Below the pieces are notes generated by a model. It saw only the letters and a list, made by a program, of their open reading frames with translations, did no database searches and was not told the origin of the DNA. Of a stretch of DNA of 62,000 bases, positions 51,101 to 62,000 are shown piece by piece (the first letter of the stretch is position 1; every line of letters begins with the position of its first letter). The stretch is taken from NCBI GenBank assembly GCA_030141605.1, contig JAQGDQ010000091.1, positions 1 through 62,000 on the forward strand, in the 5' to 3' direction. Both the position numbers and the translations under genes were made by a program. This DNA comes from Tubiluchus corallicola (lineage: Eukaryota; Priapulida; Priapulimorpha; Priapulimorphida; Tubiluchidae).

Positions 51101-53326
51101 GTTATGTTATTCATATATCGCGGCTTATAAATCTTAACTGCAAGTTGTAACTAGGCTTATCTTAAAATTCGTACCTCTCGAGTTAAGCTGTTGTTGCAGC
51201 AAATGTTCGTTTGTAACGCGCTTCGAGTTGAATGTAAGCTGAATGGGCCGAAATGGTCTTGAAATAAGGTAATCTTAATTTTCTAAGAAAAATTAGCTTT
51301 TGTTTATAAAATTATATGAAATTTTATAAATAAACCGTTATTATATATTTCACAGATAACCATTTTAACAGATAATAACCAACTAAGTCCCGTCAGAAAA
51401 GAAAACCTTCAGTTTTTACAATGAAGCAGAACCAATACAATATTTCATTTGTTAATTTCGAATATAAAGTTAATGTGGGTTAAAGACAAGCTTGGTGAAG
51501 CTTATGCTAATATTAAATATGCAAAGTCTGGTTTGACATGCGTAGGTCTTGTCCTCCTGTGCATATGTTGAGAGGGAATTTGTTAACATGCATGTAAGGT
51601 TACAGAGCTGAAGGGCCTTGGAATCTAATTGCCTGTACTGGCTACCAGATCAAGTGTGAATAATACGCTCATCCCTAGTGGCTAACACAGTAAAAGCATG
51701 GGGCTAGGGCATAATCATTATCATCATCAAGATTGCTAATTCTCCTAATGTTCTCATTCTGGCTAATTCAATCTGGACTCTGTGCCGCTTGATTTCTCGC
51801 AATGGTGGCGTGTAATTGGTTAAAGTATTGCATACATGCTGCATGTAAGTAAGGGTGCAGTGATTACGACAGATGATATCCTTAGTTAACAACGGCTTCA
51901 AGGCGCAATGATGTAATCAGTGCGTCATAATGGTCAAGCACACTGGATAGTTTTGTTGCGGGGCGTATCTAGCTTGTCGCGGTGGGCTTCAAAAGAAATC
52001 TCGGAATTTTCAACTTACCGATTTATTAAAAAAGCACCAGGCCTTTTAGCATTGCAGCTTAAGTTAGTGGTAGCGAAGAGTTTTTACAAAAATCAATTTT
52101 CAAAAATAATTATCTCTGTGTATTTGTTTCACGCTCGAATTTGCTATGAAGATATAGAAATCTAGGGATGAATTTCCAAAGATCTCGCAAATCTCTTATT
52201 AATATTTTTCTTAATATTGACACAGTCTAGTTTCACGCTTTAAAGCATTCATCTTTCGTCTTCACATGTTTTCACATGAAAATAAATTTATTTCTTATCT
52301 CCAACAAAAATAATAGGAGCAGAATAATGGGCCTACACTGTATACAAAGGCATCGGAGATTTTTATGTTTAAAAACACACAAAAATGCTTTAACCCCATA
52401 TATCTTGTTTCAAATTTAAAAAAACAATGCAAAAAGAGTAGCATACAAAGTTAACTTTTAAATCGCTCATGAAATACCGAAACAATAAATCCGTATGAAA
52501 ACATACAATAAAAGACAAACGTTGCAAGATTTTGTAAAATGCGAAACTAAACTACTTCAGCATCTTTCTTTGCTTTTTATTTGATTTTTTTTCATTATAA
52601 CTTGATTGCTTTGCTTCTTGCTCAGCAAAGATTTTACTTCATGTTTCATAAATTAACTAAATAAGTAATATTAGATCAACGTCAAAACCCACATGGAACT
52701 TGCGAGTATAAGAATTCGTCAATATACTGGTTATCTTCAACGAAATCAGCCATGCAGGTTATCAACGAACGATGCGTATGATATAATGAAACAATTCACA
52801 AGTGTTCTCAAGAAAATTAGCATAGAATAATCGGGTTTGATTTTTTCAAATCTTGAGTAAACTTGTCTTTGCAATAAATATCGCACACATTGCTAATCAT
52901 AGAAAAAACAGCTGTAAGAGGTAAAATTATAAAAACGTTGAGTTTTCGATTAATTTTATTTCTTAGATCTGTTTATTTCCATAATTAGTAAATTGTTTAT
53001 GACGGTGAATTATCAAGTTTACTCAAAATTGAAGTAAACAAAAATCTGATTCTTTAAAACCAAATGCCGGGTTTTGTGACCCGCTCATGCATTTCTCGTG
53101 TGCAAAGGATGCAAAATGGAAGATTTAGATGAGCATGAAAAACTTGTCTTAAAAAACAAAATTGCAGAACTTTGTGACTGTGGAAGTTTTAAAAAGACAA
53201 AGAAATAAAACATTGTTTATATGTTAACTGAATGCCTTACCTGTTCGTATTGCTTGTAGGAAGCCGGTTACTGCATCCGTACAAAAATTGTTGGTGAAGC
53301 CAATTTAGATGACTTTTGTTATACAT
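43928..53326 (-). CDS. PRDM14: PRDM14: PR/SET-domain protein with six zinc fingers
   Basis: PRDM14 is a nuclear, sequence-specific transcriptional regulator, in mammals needed for germ-cell fate and pluripotency and usually repressive. Exons in transcript order: 53326-53241, 50701-50130, 48420-48346, 47397-47237, 46582-46420, 45840-45736, 45528-45399, 44529-44292, 44092-43928. Phases agree throughout, giving 564 aa, close to the vertebrate length. The N-terminal 200 residues are low in complexity (Pro, Asn, Thr) and end in EELETVLYGY. The PR domain (about 240-375) includes GTRFGPFAGRVVHMSEIKTY, GPAANWMCYVNNARF and ELLVWYGDAYLQFFGIP. Then come an atypical C2HC finger (CERCGKVFAYRYY..KYTRC) and five C2H2 fingers, with FEKRDRLRIH, CFSQSSSLNKHMRVH, FTASSILRTHIRQH and KSFASHAAHDSHVRRSH almost as in vertebrate PRDM14. 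The first exon is inferred from its ATG, perfect donor and phase. If it is wrong, ATG 50688 would start a 531-aa form. Confidence 0.93.
45069..45151. repeat. (TG)n dinucleotide microsatellite
   Basis: A long TG run with a few interruptions, in PRDM14 intron 7. Confidence 0.95.
47515..47640. repeat. Degenerate GAAT/GAAC tetranucleotide zone
   Basis: Recurrent GAATGA and GAACGA words, a decayed version of the tetranucleotide tracts at 56.7 kb; lies in PRDM14 intron 3. Confidence 0.6.
50829..50902 (-). repeat. tRNA-like sequence, minus strand
   Basis: Read on the minus strand it has a CCGTAAAGCG A-box-like part, CCTTGTAAGC resembling a tRNA-Thr anticodon arm, and GGTTCAAAACC, a full B-box match. 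The T stem and acceptor stem do not pair, so this is a tRNA-derived SINE head or pseudogene, in PRDM14 intron 1. Confidence 0.45.
53116..53208 (+). other. Small coding-like open frame (30 codons)
   Basis: ATG to TAA gives a charged peptide beginning MEDLDEHEKL and ending SFKKTKK. It lies on the opposite strand inside PRDM14 intron 1, 33 bp from the first donor. The composition is unlike intergenic translations, but the length is too small for a call. AATAAA overlaps the stop. Confidence 0.2.
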
Positions 53327-54114
53327 GCTAATTTTTAAGATCTACTACAATTTTGCCCTGAATGTTGTGATGTCAACGTACCGATAGTCGTAAGATTAAT
53401 TACCGGATTCGGTGTTAATTGTTCGATTTCGTGCATCTTAGTGCTGATTAATACGCATGCGCAATGCAGACAGAAAGTCGTCAACAACTTTGCACCAATA
53501 GAAGCAACACAGTGAAAGTTATGTTAGTAAAGCATATTAGAGCATCAATACGCAGAACACGTCCATTGAACTGGCCTACATTCTAAATAATTTAAATATT
53601 TCTAAACATTCCAGGATTTTTATTAAAATGTTAAACATGCTAAACGTATAAAACATTGATTAACAAATGCCAACTGAAAAACAACGCTAACAATCAATGA
53701 TTTTAGTGAAAAAATATGCAGTGACTTCTTGAGTGTGTGGCAAAATGTCTGAAAAAAGTTTTGCTTTCATTTCAACTTTGATACTTTGGTAAAAGCGATA
53801 TAAACGTGCATGCAGGATGAACGAAAAAAGGTTTTTGGCTAAAAAAAATGACATGTAAGACACGTCTGCCAGTTCACTGCCTCATGAAGAAACTTATCCT
53901 TGGTACTTAGTTAGGGTTTGGTCCTAGCACAACTGCTTACACTAGTTAAGGCCTATTGTTAAATTTGTAGCAGTGCCTGCTTGTATAAAAAATCATCACC
54001 ATCAATATAGCCATCAACATCGTCTTTATTATTACATGAATTATTGTTCTCGTTATCACATGAACAATATGGTCATTGGGTTAGCTGCACCATAATCACT
54101 ATCGCTCTCAAGCT

Positions 54115-54215
54115 AGCTTGTCATCGTTTCTGTCGTCAATATCATCGTCATCATTGTCATCATCCTCGTCATCAACATCGTCGTCATCATTGTCATCATT
54201 ACCATCACTTTTTCT
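54115..54215. repeat. (CAT/CGT)n triplet tract
   Basis: Mixed TCATCG triplets; Ser-, His- and Asp-rich open frames across it on both strands are artefacts of the repeat. Confidence 0.8.
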
Positions 54216-55024
54216 CGATCCGATCAACCGGAACTTTGCCTCTTCATCTTTCCGACTCATTATGTTTCGAGAAAAATCGACAGTAATCTCTGTATTATAA
54301 GTAGCTTTACTAATATGCCGTGTCAATAGAATTTGATTACAGGTCTTACCTTGCACAGGTTTTGTATTATTAGGTGTAAATGGCGCACCCTGTATTGAGT
54401 TCGTAATTATAATAACACTTGAAGTTTGAAGTTGTGTGTTATCATATGAAGCCAAAATATATTTTCGCGCGATAACCTGTTTATAAGTTGATACAATACA
54501 AAAAACAAAATAAACGCGGTAACACCATAATCCATTTCTCGTCAGTAATTACAGAGCTCTAAACCACCTTTCGTTAGATCCGCCGCCGAATCCAGGCGAT
54601 GAATACAAAAATCTTATTCAACTTCATTGTAAGTTATTATGAAAGCAGAACAATATTCGTATAGAGTAGCATACATAAGCTTAGTAAACAGCGCTTGTGT
54701 TTAATCTCAGCTTCAATAGGTGCTTAATCTTTGCTTGCCTACGCTGCTACATCGGGGTTGGTGCTTGTAGTGCTAGAGACAATTAGCCTAATCTAACATG
54801 ATTAAATATCTATGTGAATAATTTATTCTGCATTGAAGTATTATGAGTATATATATTATACGAGCTTCTTTAACGACACGTTTATATAATTTATACAAGT
54901 TTTGTAATTCATATTATTGCGAGTAGTAAGAAAAAAGGGATTCATTCATTCATTCAAAATCTTTTATTTATAAATTATTTACAATAATTTATTTATTTTG
55001 TTGTTGTTGTTGAAAAAAGGGATG

Positions 55025-55065
55025 ATGAAGTGAAGAGAGAAAGAGACAGACAGATAGACAGACAA

Positions 55066-55095
<30 letters not shown>
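55025..55095. repeat. GA/GACA-rich purine tract
   Basis: GACAGACAGATAGACA followed by a pure GA run. Confidence 0.85.
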
Positions 55096-55096
<1 letters not shown>

Positions 55097-56199
55097 AACT
55101 TCGGAGAAGAGAAGACAGAACAGCGGAAAATTTCGCAAAACAGGTAAACTATTAAAATTTAACTGTCTTCATGGTAACCTGTTTTGCTTCCGATCGTCTC
55201 TCACACACATAAAATGTCATACCTGACATTTAAAATGTGGCTGCAATAATCAGTTGATTGTAGAATGCAACTAGAAACAAAAGTTATTCTAACCAAGTGG
55301 CTGCATTCCCCATAACAATTCCTGTTTCTAGTTTTTCATTTCAGTAATTTCTAACTTTTCGCTTCAGTATACAATTGGAGTTACAGGGAAAACATCTAAC
55401 AAAAAACTTACTGAATTCATAAAACGAAAATGTAAGTAAACTACAAATGACGCAGGGAAGCAGATTTTTATATATATAACAAACAAAATAATTTGATAAT
55501 AATCAGGCTGTGTTTCTCTTTCTGAATGTAGTATTATATTTAACAATTATCATAATGTACAATATGCTAATCAAACAACTAATACTGAAATACCGATAAT
55601 AAAATTAAGTATGGAACAATGCTGAAGTAACTGTGCACATACATGTTTGCACGCATACATTGTAACAGCTCGCAATGTTTATATACCTAGTAGAAATAAT
55701 AGAGGGGATGAAAGAATTGAGTGTAGATTAGTGTCTAGATATTTACAACATACAAAGTTAGTTTGACTAGTATGCGACGATAATATTTAGTTAATTTCAC
55801 TTATGGCAGAAAAGAAAGTCTTCAGAGATAGTTCCACGTTCTCTTGAGGCCCTCCACTAATAATAATAAGATCCAATTATTAGTGTTGCCCTATAGTGCC
55901 TGATTTGTGATGGGCAGACAATTATTGGGGTTAATTTAAAAGTGCACAATTGCACAGTAGGTTAAGTGTTTAAAGCGTATCAGTAATAATTTGGAAATTT
56001 TCTTTTCTGCATTCTTTACACCAAATGAGTGCGTCTTAATTAGATACACGCTCATTACCTAGTGGCTACTTATTTATGTTAATCATATTCATGACGAATT
56101 GGTTGATGACCACAGTAGATAACAAGATGAACTGTTTCACTTATATTCTGCGCTATAGTCAAAAGGATAATTCGCGTCGTGATTGAGTTTATTAACATA

Positions 56200-56440
56200 A
56201 CAAACAAACAAACAACAATACATACAAACAAACAAATAAATAAACAAACAACAAACAAACAAACAAACAACAATACATACAAACAAACAAATAAATAAAC
56301 AAACAAACAAATAAACAAACACACAAACAAACAACAAACAAACAAACAAACGAGCATACAAATAAATAAACAAACAACAGACAAACCAACAAACAAACAA
56401 AGAAAGGAGCAGGCAAGCAAGCAAACAAACAAGTAAGCCA
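56200..56440. repeat. (AAAC)n array with higher-order period
   Basis: AAAC-type units interrupted by CAACAATACATAC and AAATAAAT words that recur about 65 bp apart, so the block itself looks tandemly duplicated. The Cys/Val/Phe-rich frames on the minus strand come only from this repeat. Confidence 0.85.
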
Positions 56441-56629
56441 TCAACTAAGTAATCGCCAAGTAAGCTATCAATAGATCAAATAAGCAAGCAAAACGACAAA
56501 TAGCGAACTAAAAAAGAAAGGGGAAAAAGAAAGAACAAACCTTTTCTTGGCAGGAAAATGGAAAAGAGAAAGAAAGCAAGAATGGAAGAGCTAATAAAGA
56601 AAGGAAAAAGGAAGAAAGAGAAAGGCAAG

Positions 56630-56649
56630 CGAAAGAAAGAAAGAAAGAT

Positions 56650-56716
<67 letters not shown>

Positions 56717-56717
56717 A
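56630..56717. repeat. (GAAA)n array
   Basis: Nearly perfect GAAA tetranucleotides that run directly into the following GAAT array. Confidence 0.9.
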
Positions 56718-56830
56718 TGAGTGAGTGAATGAATGAATGAATGAATGAATGAATGAATGAATGAATGAATGAATGAATGAATGAATGAATGAATGAATGA
56801 ATGAGTGAATGAATGAATAAATGAATGAAA
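56718..56830. repeat. (GAAT)n array
   Basis: Nearly perfect GAAT tetranucleotides with a few GAGT units at the edges. Confidence 0.9.
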
Positions 56831-57499
56831 AATATAAAAGTGCAACAAAAAGAGAGAAATGGAAATAATAAACAGAGAAAAAGCTATGAGCACTTGAAAA
56901 AAGAAAAATTACAACGAAAGGAAAAATGACAGAGTAGAAAGACGTACCTTTTCGAAATCTACCAACTGTATGTATAACTTAACAGTTTAGCATTTTTTGG
57001 TTTTTAAAAATTAATTTAGGCCGGACGATTGCAATGTCAATTTCCAAGATAGTATACTACTGTCCCTTTTACAATATTTTTACAGAATTCAAATACAATA
57101 CTTGAAAATGTGTAAAATGTTCTTGTTAGGACGTTGCAGTTGGCTTTGCCTAATATTGTAAGTATTGCAGTCAATATTAGAAGAAAGAATTTTTTATAAG
57201 AACACGATTATGCATATGAAAAATTTACTAACTAGTGTTTTATTTTTAGTTTTTCGTCGTCTAAATTTTATGAAACCACATATAATTTGTAAACCACGCG
57301 CAATAGCTTTTCAATTTTTAAATAAATAGCATTTTTCAAATCATAAACTTAAACTGTGTAAATATTTAAGTCTACCTGTTGTTGACTAAGCCTACCTGTA
57401 ATCAGTGTTCCCTCCTTGTCATAAATGTGTGATTCATTAACTGCGTCTTTTACATCAGTAGCAGCTTTATCATTTTGTTATGAAATCACTGCTGACAAG

Positions 57500-58300
57500 C
57501 TCATTGATTTGTCTTCTCTGACTTTGCTTTAGCCCTCAGTTATAGTCACCTCTCCCACTCTGATCTAATCCCATGCTCGGCTTGTTCGTTCAGAACTGGA
57601 TGACCATAGGCAGTTTTGTTGCTGAGTGTTTTACACGCTTGGTGTCCGTAATGTGCTTAGTTGCATAATATAGCCGCCTTCCCCCTGGGCTTGACGGATG
57701 GTCAGAGTTGATGGTCCTCACTCATGCTCTTACCATCATCAGAATGAAACTACTGTAATCCTTGAAGATACCAACTTATCATGATGATGTTTCCCATTGA
57801 ACTATTCATCCTACACACTTCTAAAACAGTCATGTCTGCATGTCTAAAACAGACAGTTGTATAAAATCGACTGAATATTTTAAATTCTTAAAAATCCGAA
57901 TATGTTATCAGTTAAGCTTTCATTAATTTAGCAACGGAGACGCTTACTTCCATAACTTTATATGACCAGATCACACGTCCCAGAACTCCACCTGGTTTCT
58001 AAGAATAATCCTGCTCAAAATTAAACGACTGCATATATGTTGTCTTCTGAACTCATCAGCAATGCAAATCGCAGGCATTAATTGCATCACACTGTCCTAA
58101 TGGCAGGTAGCTATCGGCCAGTTTATGGGCAGTTACATAGTGACCAGCGGTGACTTATGCTCTGGTCACTTTGTGGCAGGTCATAACCCCAGTATAGCTG
58201 ATGGTATAATAATAGGTTGACACTGGCAATGACGTAACTGTAGACAATGTCATCTGCGGCTTAGAGCATACACCTTCATTTCCTTGGTTTTGCGGCTATA
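57500..58300. repeat. Probable interspersed repeat of unknown class
   Basis: The stretch is clearly less AT-rich than its flanks and contains no long frame. Words such as GCCGCCTTCCCCCTGGGC and GTTGCTGAGTGTTTTACACG look like transposon-derived sequence, but I cannot name the class or borders. Confidence 0.3.
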
Positions 58301-60322
58301 ATGCAGGCCCAAGAGGTATGCAAAGTATAGCAGCGAACATGGCACCGGGTCGTTACACGTACTGATCTTCCAATTTCTAAAAATGTACTACTCTTACTTG
58401 TATATGTAAAATGCTGGGAAGAAATCATAATAATTGTAAAAAGGAGCCTCAAAGTAACAGTTATCAACATCAACTTTGAACATCAAAAAGTGATGTTTAA
58501 CTTGAGAATTAAACGCCACAGTATATGTAGTGGTTTGCATCACAGAACGAAAAAGAACCGGTTTACAATTGAAAAAGTAACATTTCCATTCTCATAGTCT
58601 CTTTGCCATCTATATTAATTTATAGATAAAATTATCTATCGGCTTATCTATAAAATTAATAGTTAGTTCATCAAAACCGCATAAGAACTATTTACAATAT
58701 AAAAATAATAATATGAATATAAACATATATGTTTCGTCCAAAATGCATTTTCAGCATCCACTGTGAACATTTAGATTTCGACGATACCATCTGTTGCAAA
58801 CAAATAAAAGTAGCGCATAAGTGTTGGTTATTGCGAATAGACACATTAAAACAGTAGCTGACATACCCGTCCAAGGTGTGTTTTAACGTGTCAAACTACT
58901 GTTTAGGCGTATAGGCCAACAAAGCTTGTGTTAGGCTATTACCAAGAACCCCTCCGTTAGGCTTATAGCAGCTAGCGGAGGGATTCTTTAAGTGAGCTAG
59001 AAAACCTCAAGTTAAGAATTTTAACAGAGAGCAGTAAGCATCTTTAGTATTAACCATAGTCTATTTATTTTATTTTACAAGAATTTCTAAGTTCTATAAT
59101 ATAAATGAGCAAAATGGCACAAAGCAATGAGTCCTTATAAAAAGGCTATTTAAAAATTGTTTACTGAGCGTACTATATATAAGAAGGTACGTTGCACACA
59201 TAAATAAATAACATTATTTTGTATCAAATAACCGTTATGTGCGCGACATTAACATAATATCATTGTAATTTCATTCTGCAAGAAAAAACAATTGCTAATA
59301 TTTTCTATATTAGCCTCACTTTATTACAGTAGATACACAGTTTTTGGAATTCCTGCGAAAAAAGTCGATGTATTCCTTCCGACAATACAAAGGCGCACAG
59401 TTAATCTAATTTCTCAATGCTTAAATGATTGTTTTGAGAATTTTTTCGACAAAATAATTCAATTTTTTATTTGTAAATTCTGTGATAAATTTACAATAAA
59501 TATAGATGCATGTCTGGCTATTATCCTATATATCTGCAAGTCTGTTAACAAATTAGAATAATAATGTCATAATTTGTTAATGAAACGCCTTACTCTGACT
59601 ATGATCTGCTTACTACTAACGTTAATGCAGAGGATTACAATTTTATGTTATATGTACTGGAGTAATTCCTCCAGACTCTGCTCTACAATTGGACAGTAGT
59701 GCTCCTGTAGTCGTTAGAAAAATAAATTAACAAACGTATATGAAATTTTTACAGGACAGCATATGACTCAGATATCATACCGAGTTATAGTTAATATATC
59801 AATAAAACAACAGAACTGGTCTAAAATACCTAGCGTACAATGAGGCTATATAGTGCTGTGTATAGGGCCTAAGTAGCAATACAGGCCTGTACATACGTGC
59901 ATAGATAAAATTGTACTTACGTATAGGTAGTATAATATCACACGTAATTTTTAATTTTTTTTTGAACTAATTACATTAAGTGCGTGTCGACTTTCCCACA
60001 GACAATCCAGGTTCACTGTACAGGTGCCCATTATTAACTTATTCACCTTATAAACACGTATAGACCCACATTTAATTTAATATTTATAATTTATATAATT
60101 AAATGGGCGTATCAGTCTTAGTACATATTTATATTAGGCCTAAAGACCCTATATGCACTCAATTCTGAATAAACATCACAGAAAAGTAATTTTGCACCCT
60201 CTCCAACGGCCTAATTAGCAACACTTTAGTAAGAAAAATATACATGCTACAAGTTAAGCTAATTTGTCACACGAAATAATGATATGCTTTGTTCATCCAA
60301 TAAAAGCAGTTTTGAGACAAGT

Positions 60323-62000
<1,678 letters not shown>

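Larger units (their letters stand above)
53327..60322. other. 7-kb gene-free interval between PRDM14 and the MAF gene
   Basis: The PRDM14 promoter should lie at the left end and the MAF 3' UTR at the right end. I see no exon. The middle carries triplet (54.1 kb), GA-rich (55.0 kb) and long tetranucleotide (56.2-56.8 kb) tracts. A stretch at about 57.5-58.3 kb has a higher GC content and reads like an interspersed repeat of unknown class. Confidence 0.5.

Noticed and set aside
56079-56444. Cys/Val/Phe-rich 121-codon frame that looks like a membrane protein
   Set aside because: It is the translation of the AAAC tetranucleotide array; all three frames are open because of the repeat.

Overview
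This is AT-rich animal nuclear DNA. Genes are split by short GT-AG introns, intergenic gaps are long, microsatellites are frequent, and AATAAA signals follow the stop codons. The gene families (SLC22, PTPN1/2, INTS5, PRDM14, MAF) are metazoan. Frequent TAGGCCTA-type palindromes and the low gene density suggest an invertebrate, perhaps a deuterostome, but the species cannot be named from this window. There are no bacterial, CRISPR or rRNA features.

Layout. (1) 2.06-7.66 kb, + strand: a complete ten-exon SLC22-type organic-ion transporter (558 aa). (2) 12.2-20.5 kb, - strand: a complete PTPN1/PTPN2-type tyrosine phosphatase. It has a second, divergent copy of the Q-loop exon, two possible 3' ends (basic tail or hydrophobic tail), and decayed tandem copies of exon 2. 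(3) 25.9-29.07 kb, + strand: Integrator subunit INTS5, almost all in one 2.8-kb exon. (4) 31.2-41.6 kb, + strand: a six-exon gene for a 208-aa protein that I do not recognise, with a degenerate methyltransferase-like layout; its first intron is 8.7 kb. (5) 43.9-53.3 kb, - strand: PRDM14 (PR/SET domain plus six zinc fingers, 564 aa), including a 5' exon found by matching splice phase. (6) 60.3-62.0 kb, - strand: the 3' end of a MAF-family bZIP gene that runs off the right edge.

The genes do not form an operon or pathway. They look like independent neighbours: one membrane transporter, one signalling phosphatase, one snRNA/RNA-polymerase-II processing subunit, one unknown, and two developmental transcription factors. 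The PRDM14-MAF interval (53.3-60.3 kb) has no gene I can support and is full of tetranucleotide and trinucleotide tracts.

Mobile and repeated DNA includes a 391-bp hAT-type MITE with an 8-bp target-site duplication just upstream of the phosphatase, and a three-copy dispersed element whose ends are inverted arrays of a TGTGCCATTTTTCC-like unit. There are also tRNA-like relics and several long compound microsatellites.

The most notable signal is the duplicated Q-loop exon of the phosphatase. It is open, splice-competent and phase-compatible, and it lacks the catalytic glutamine. It could create an isoform with altered activity. All exon models come from reading the sequence (frame, splice sites, family motifs) and have no transcript support.
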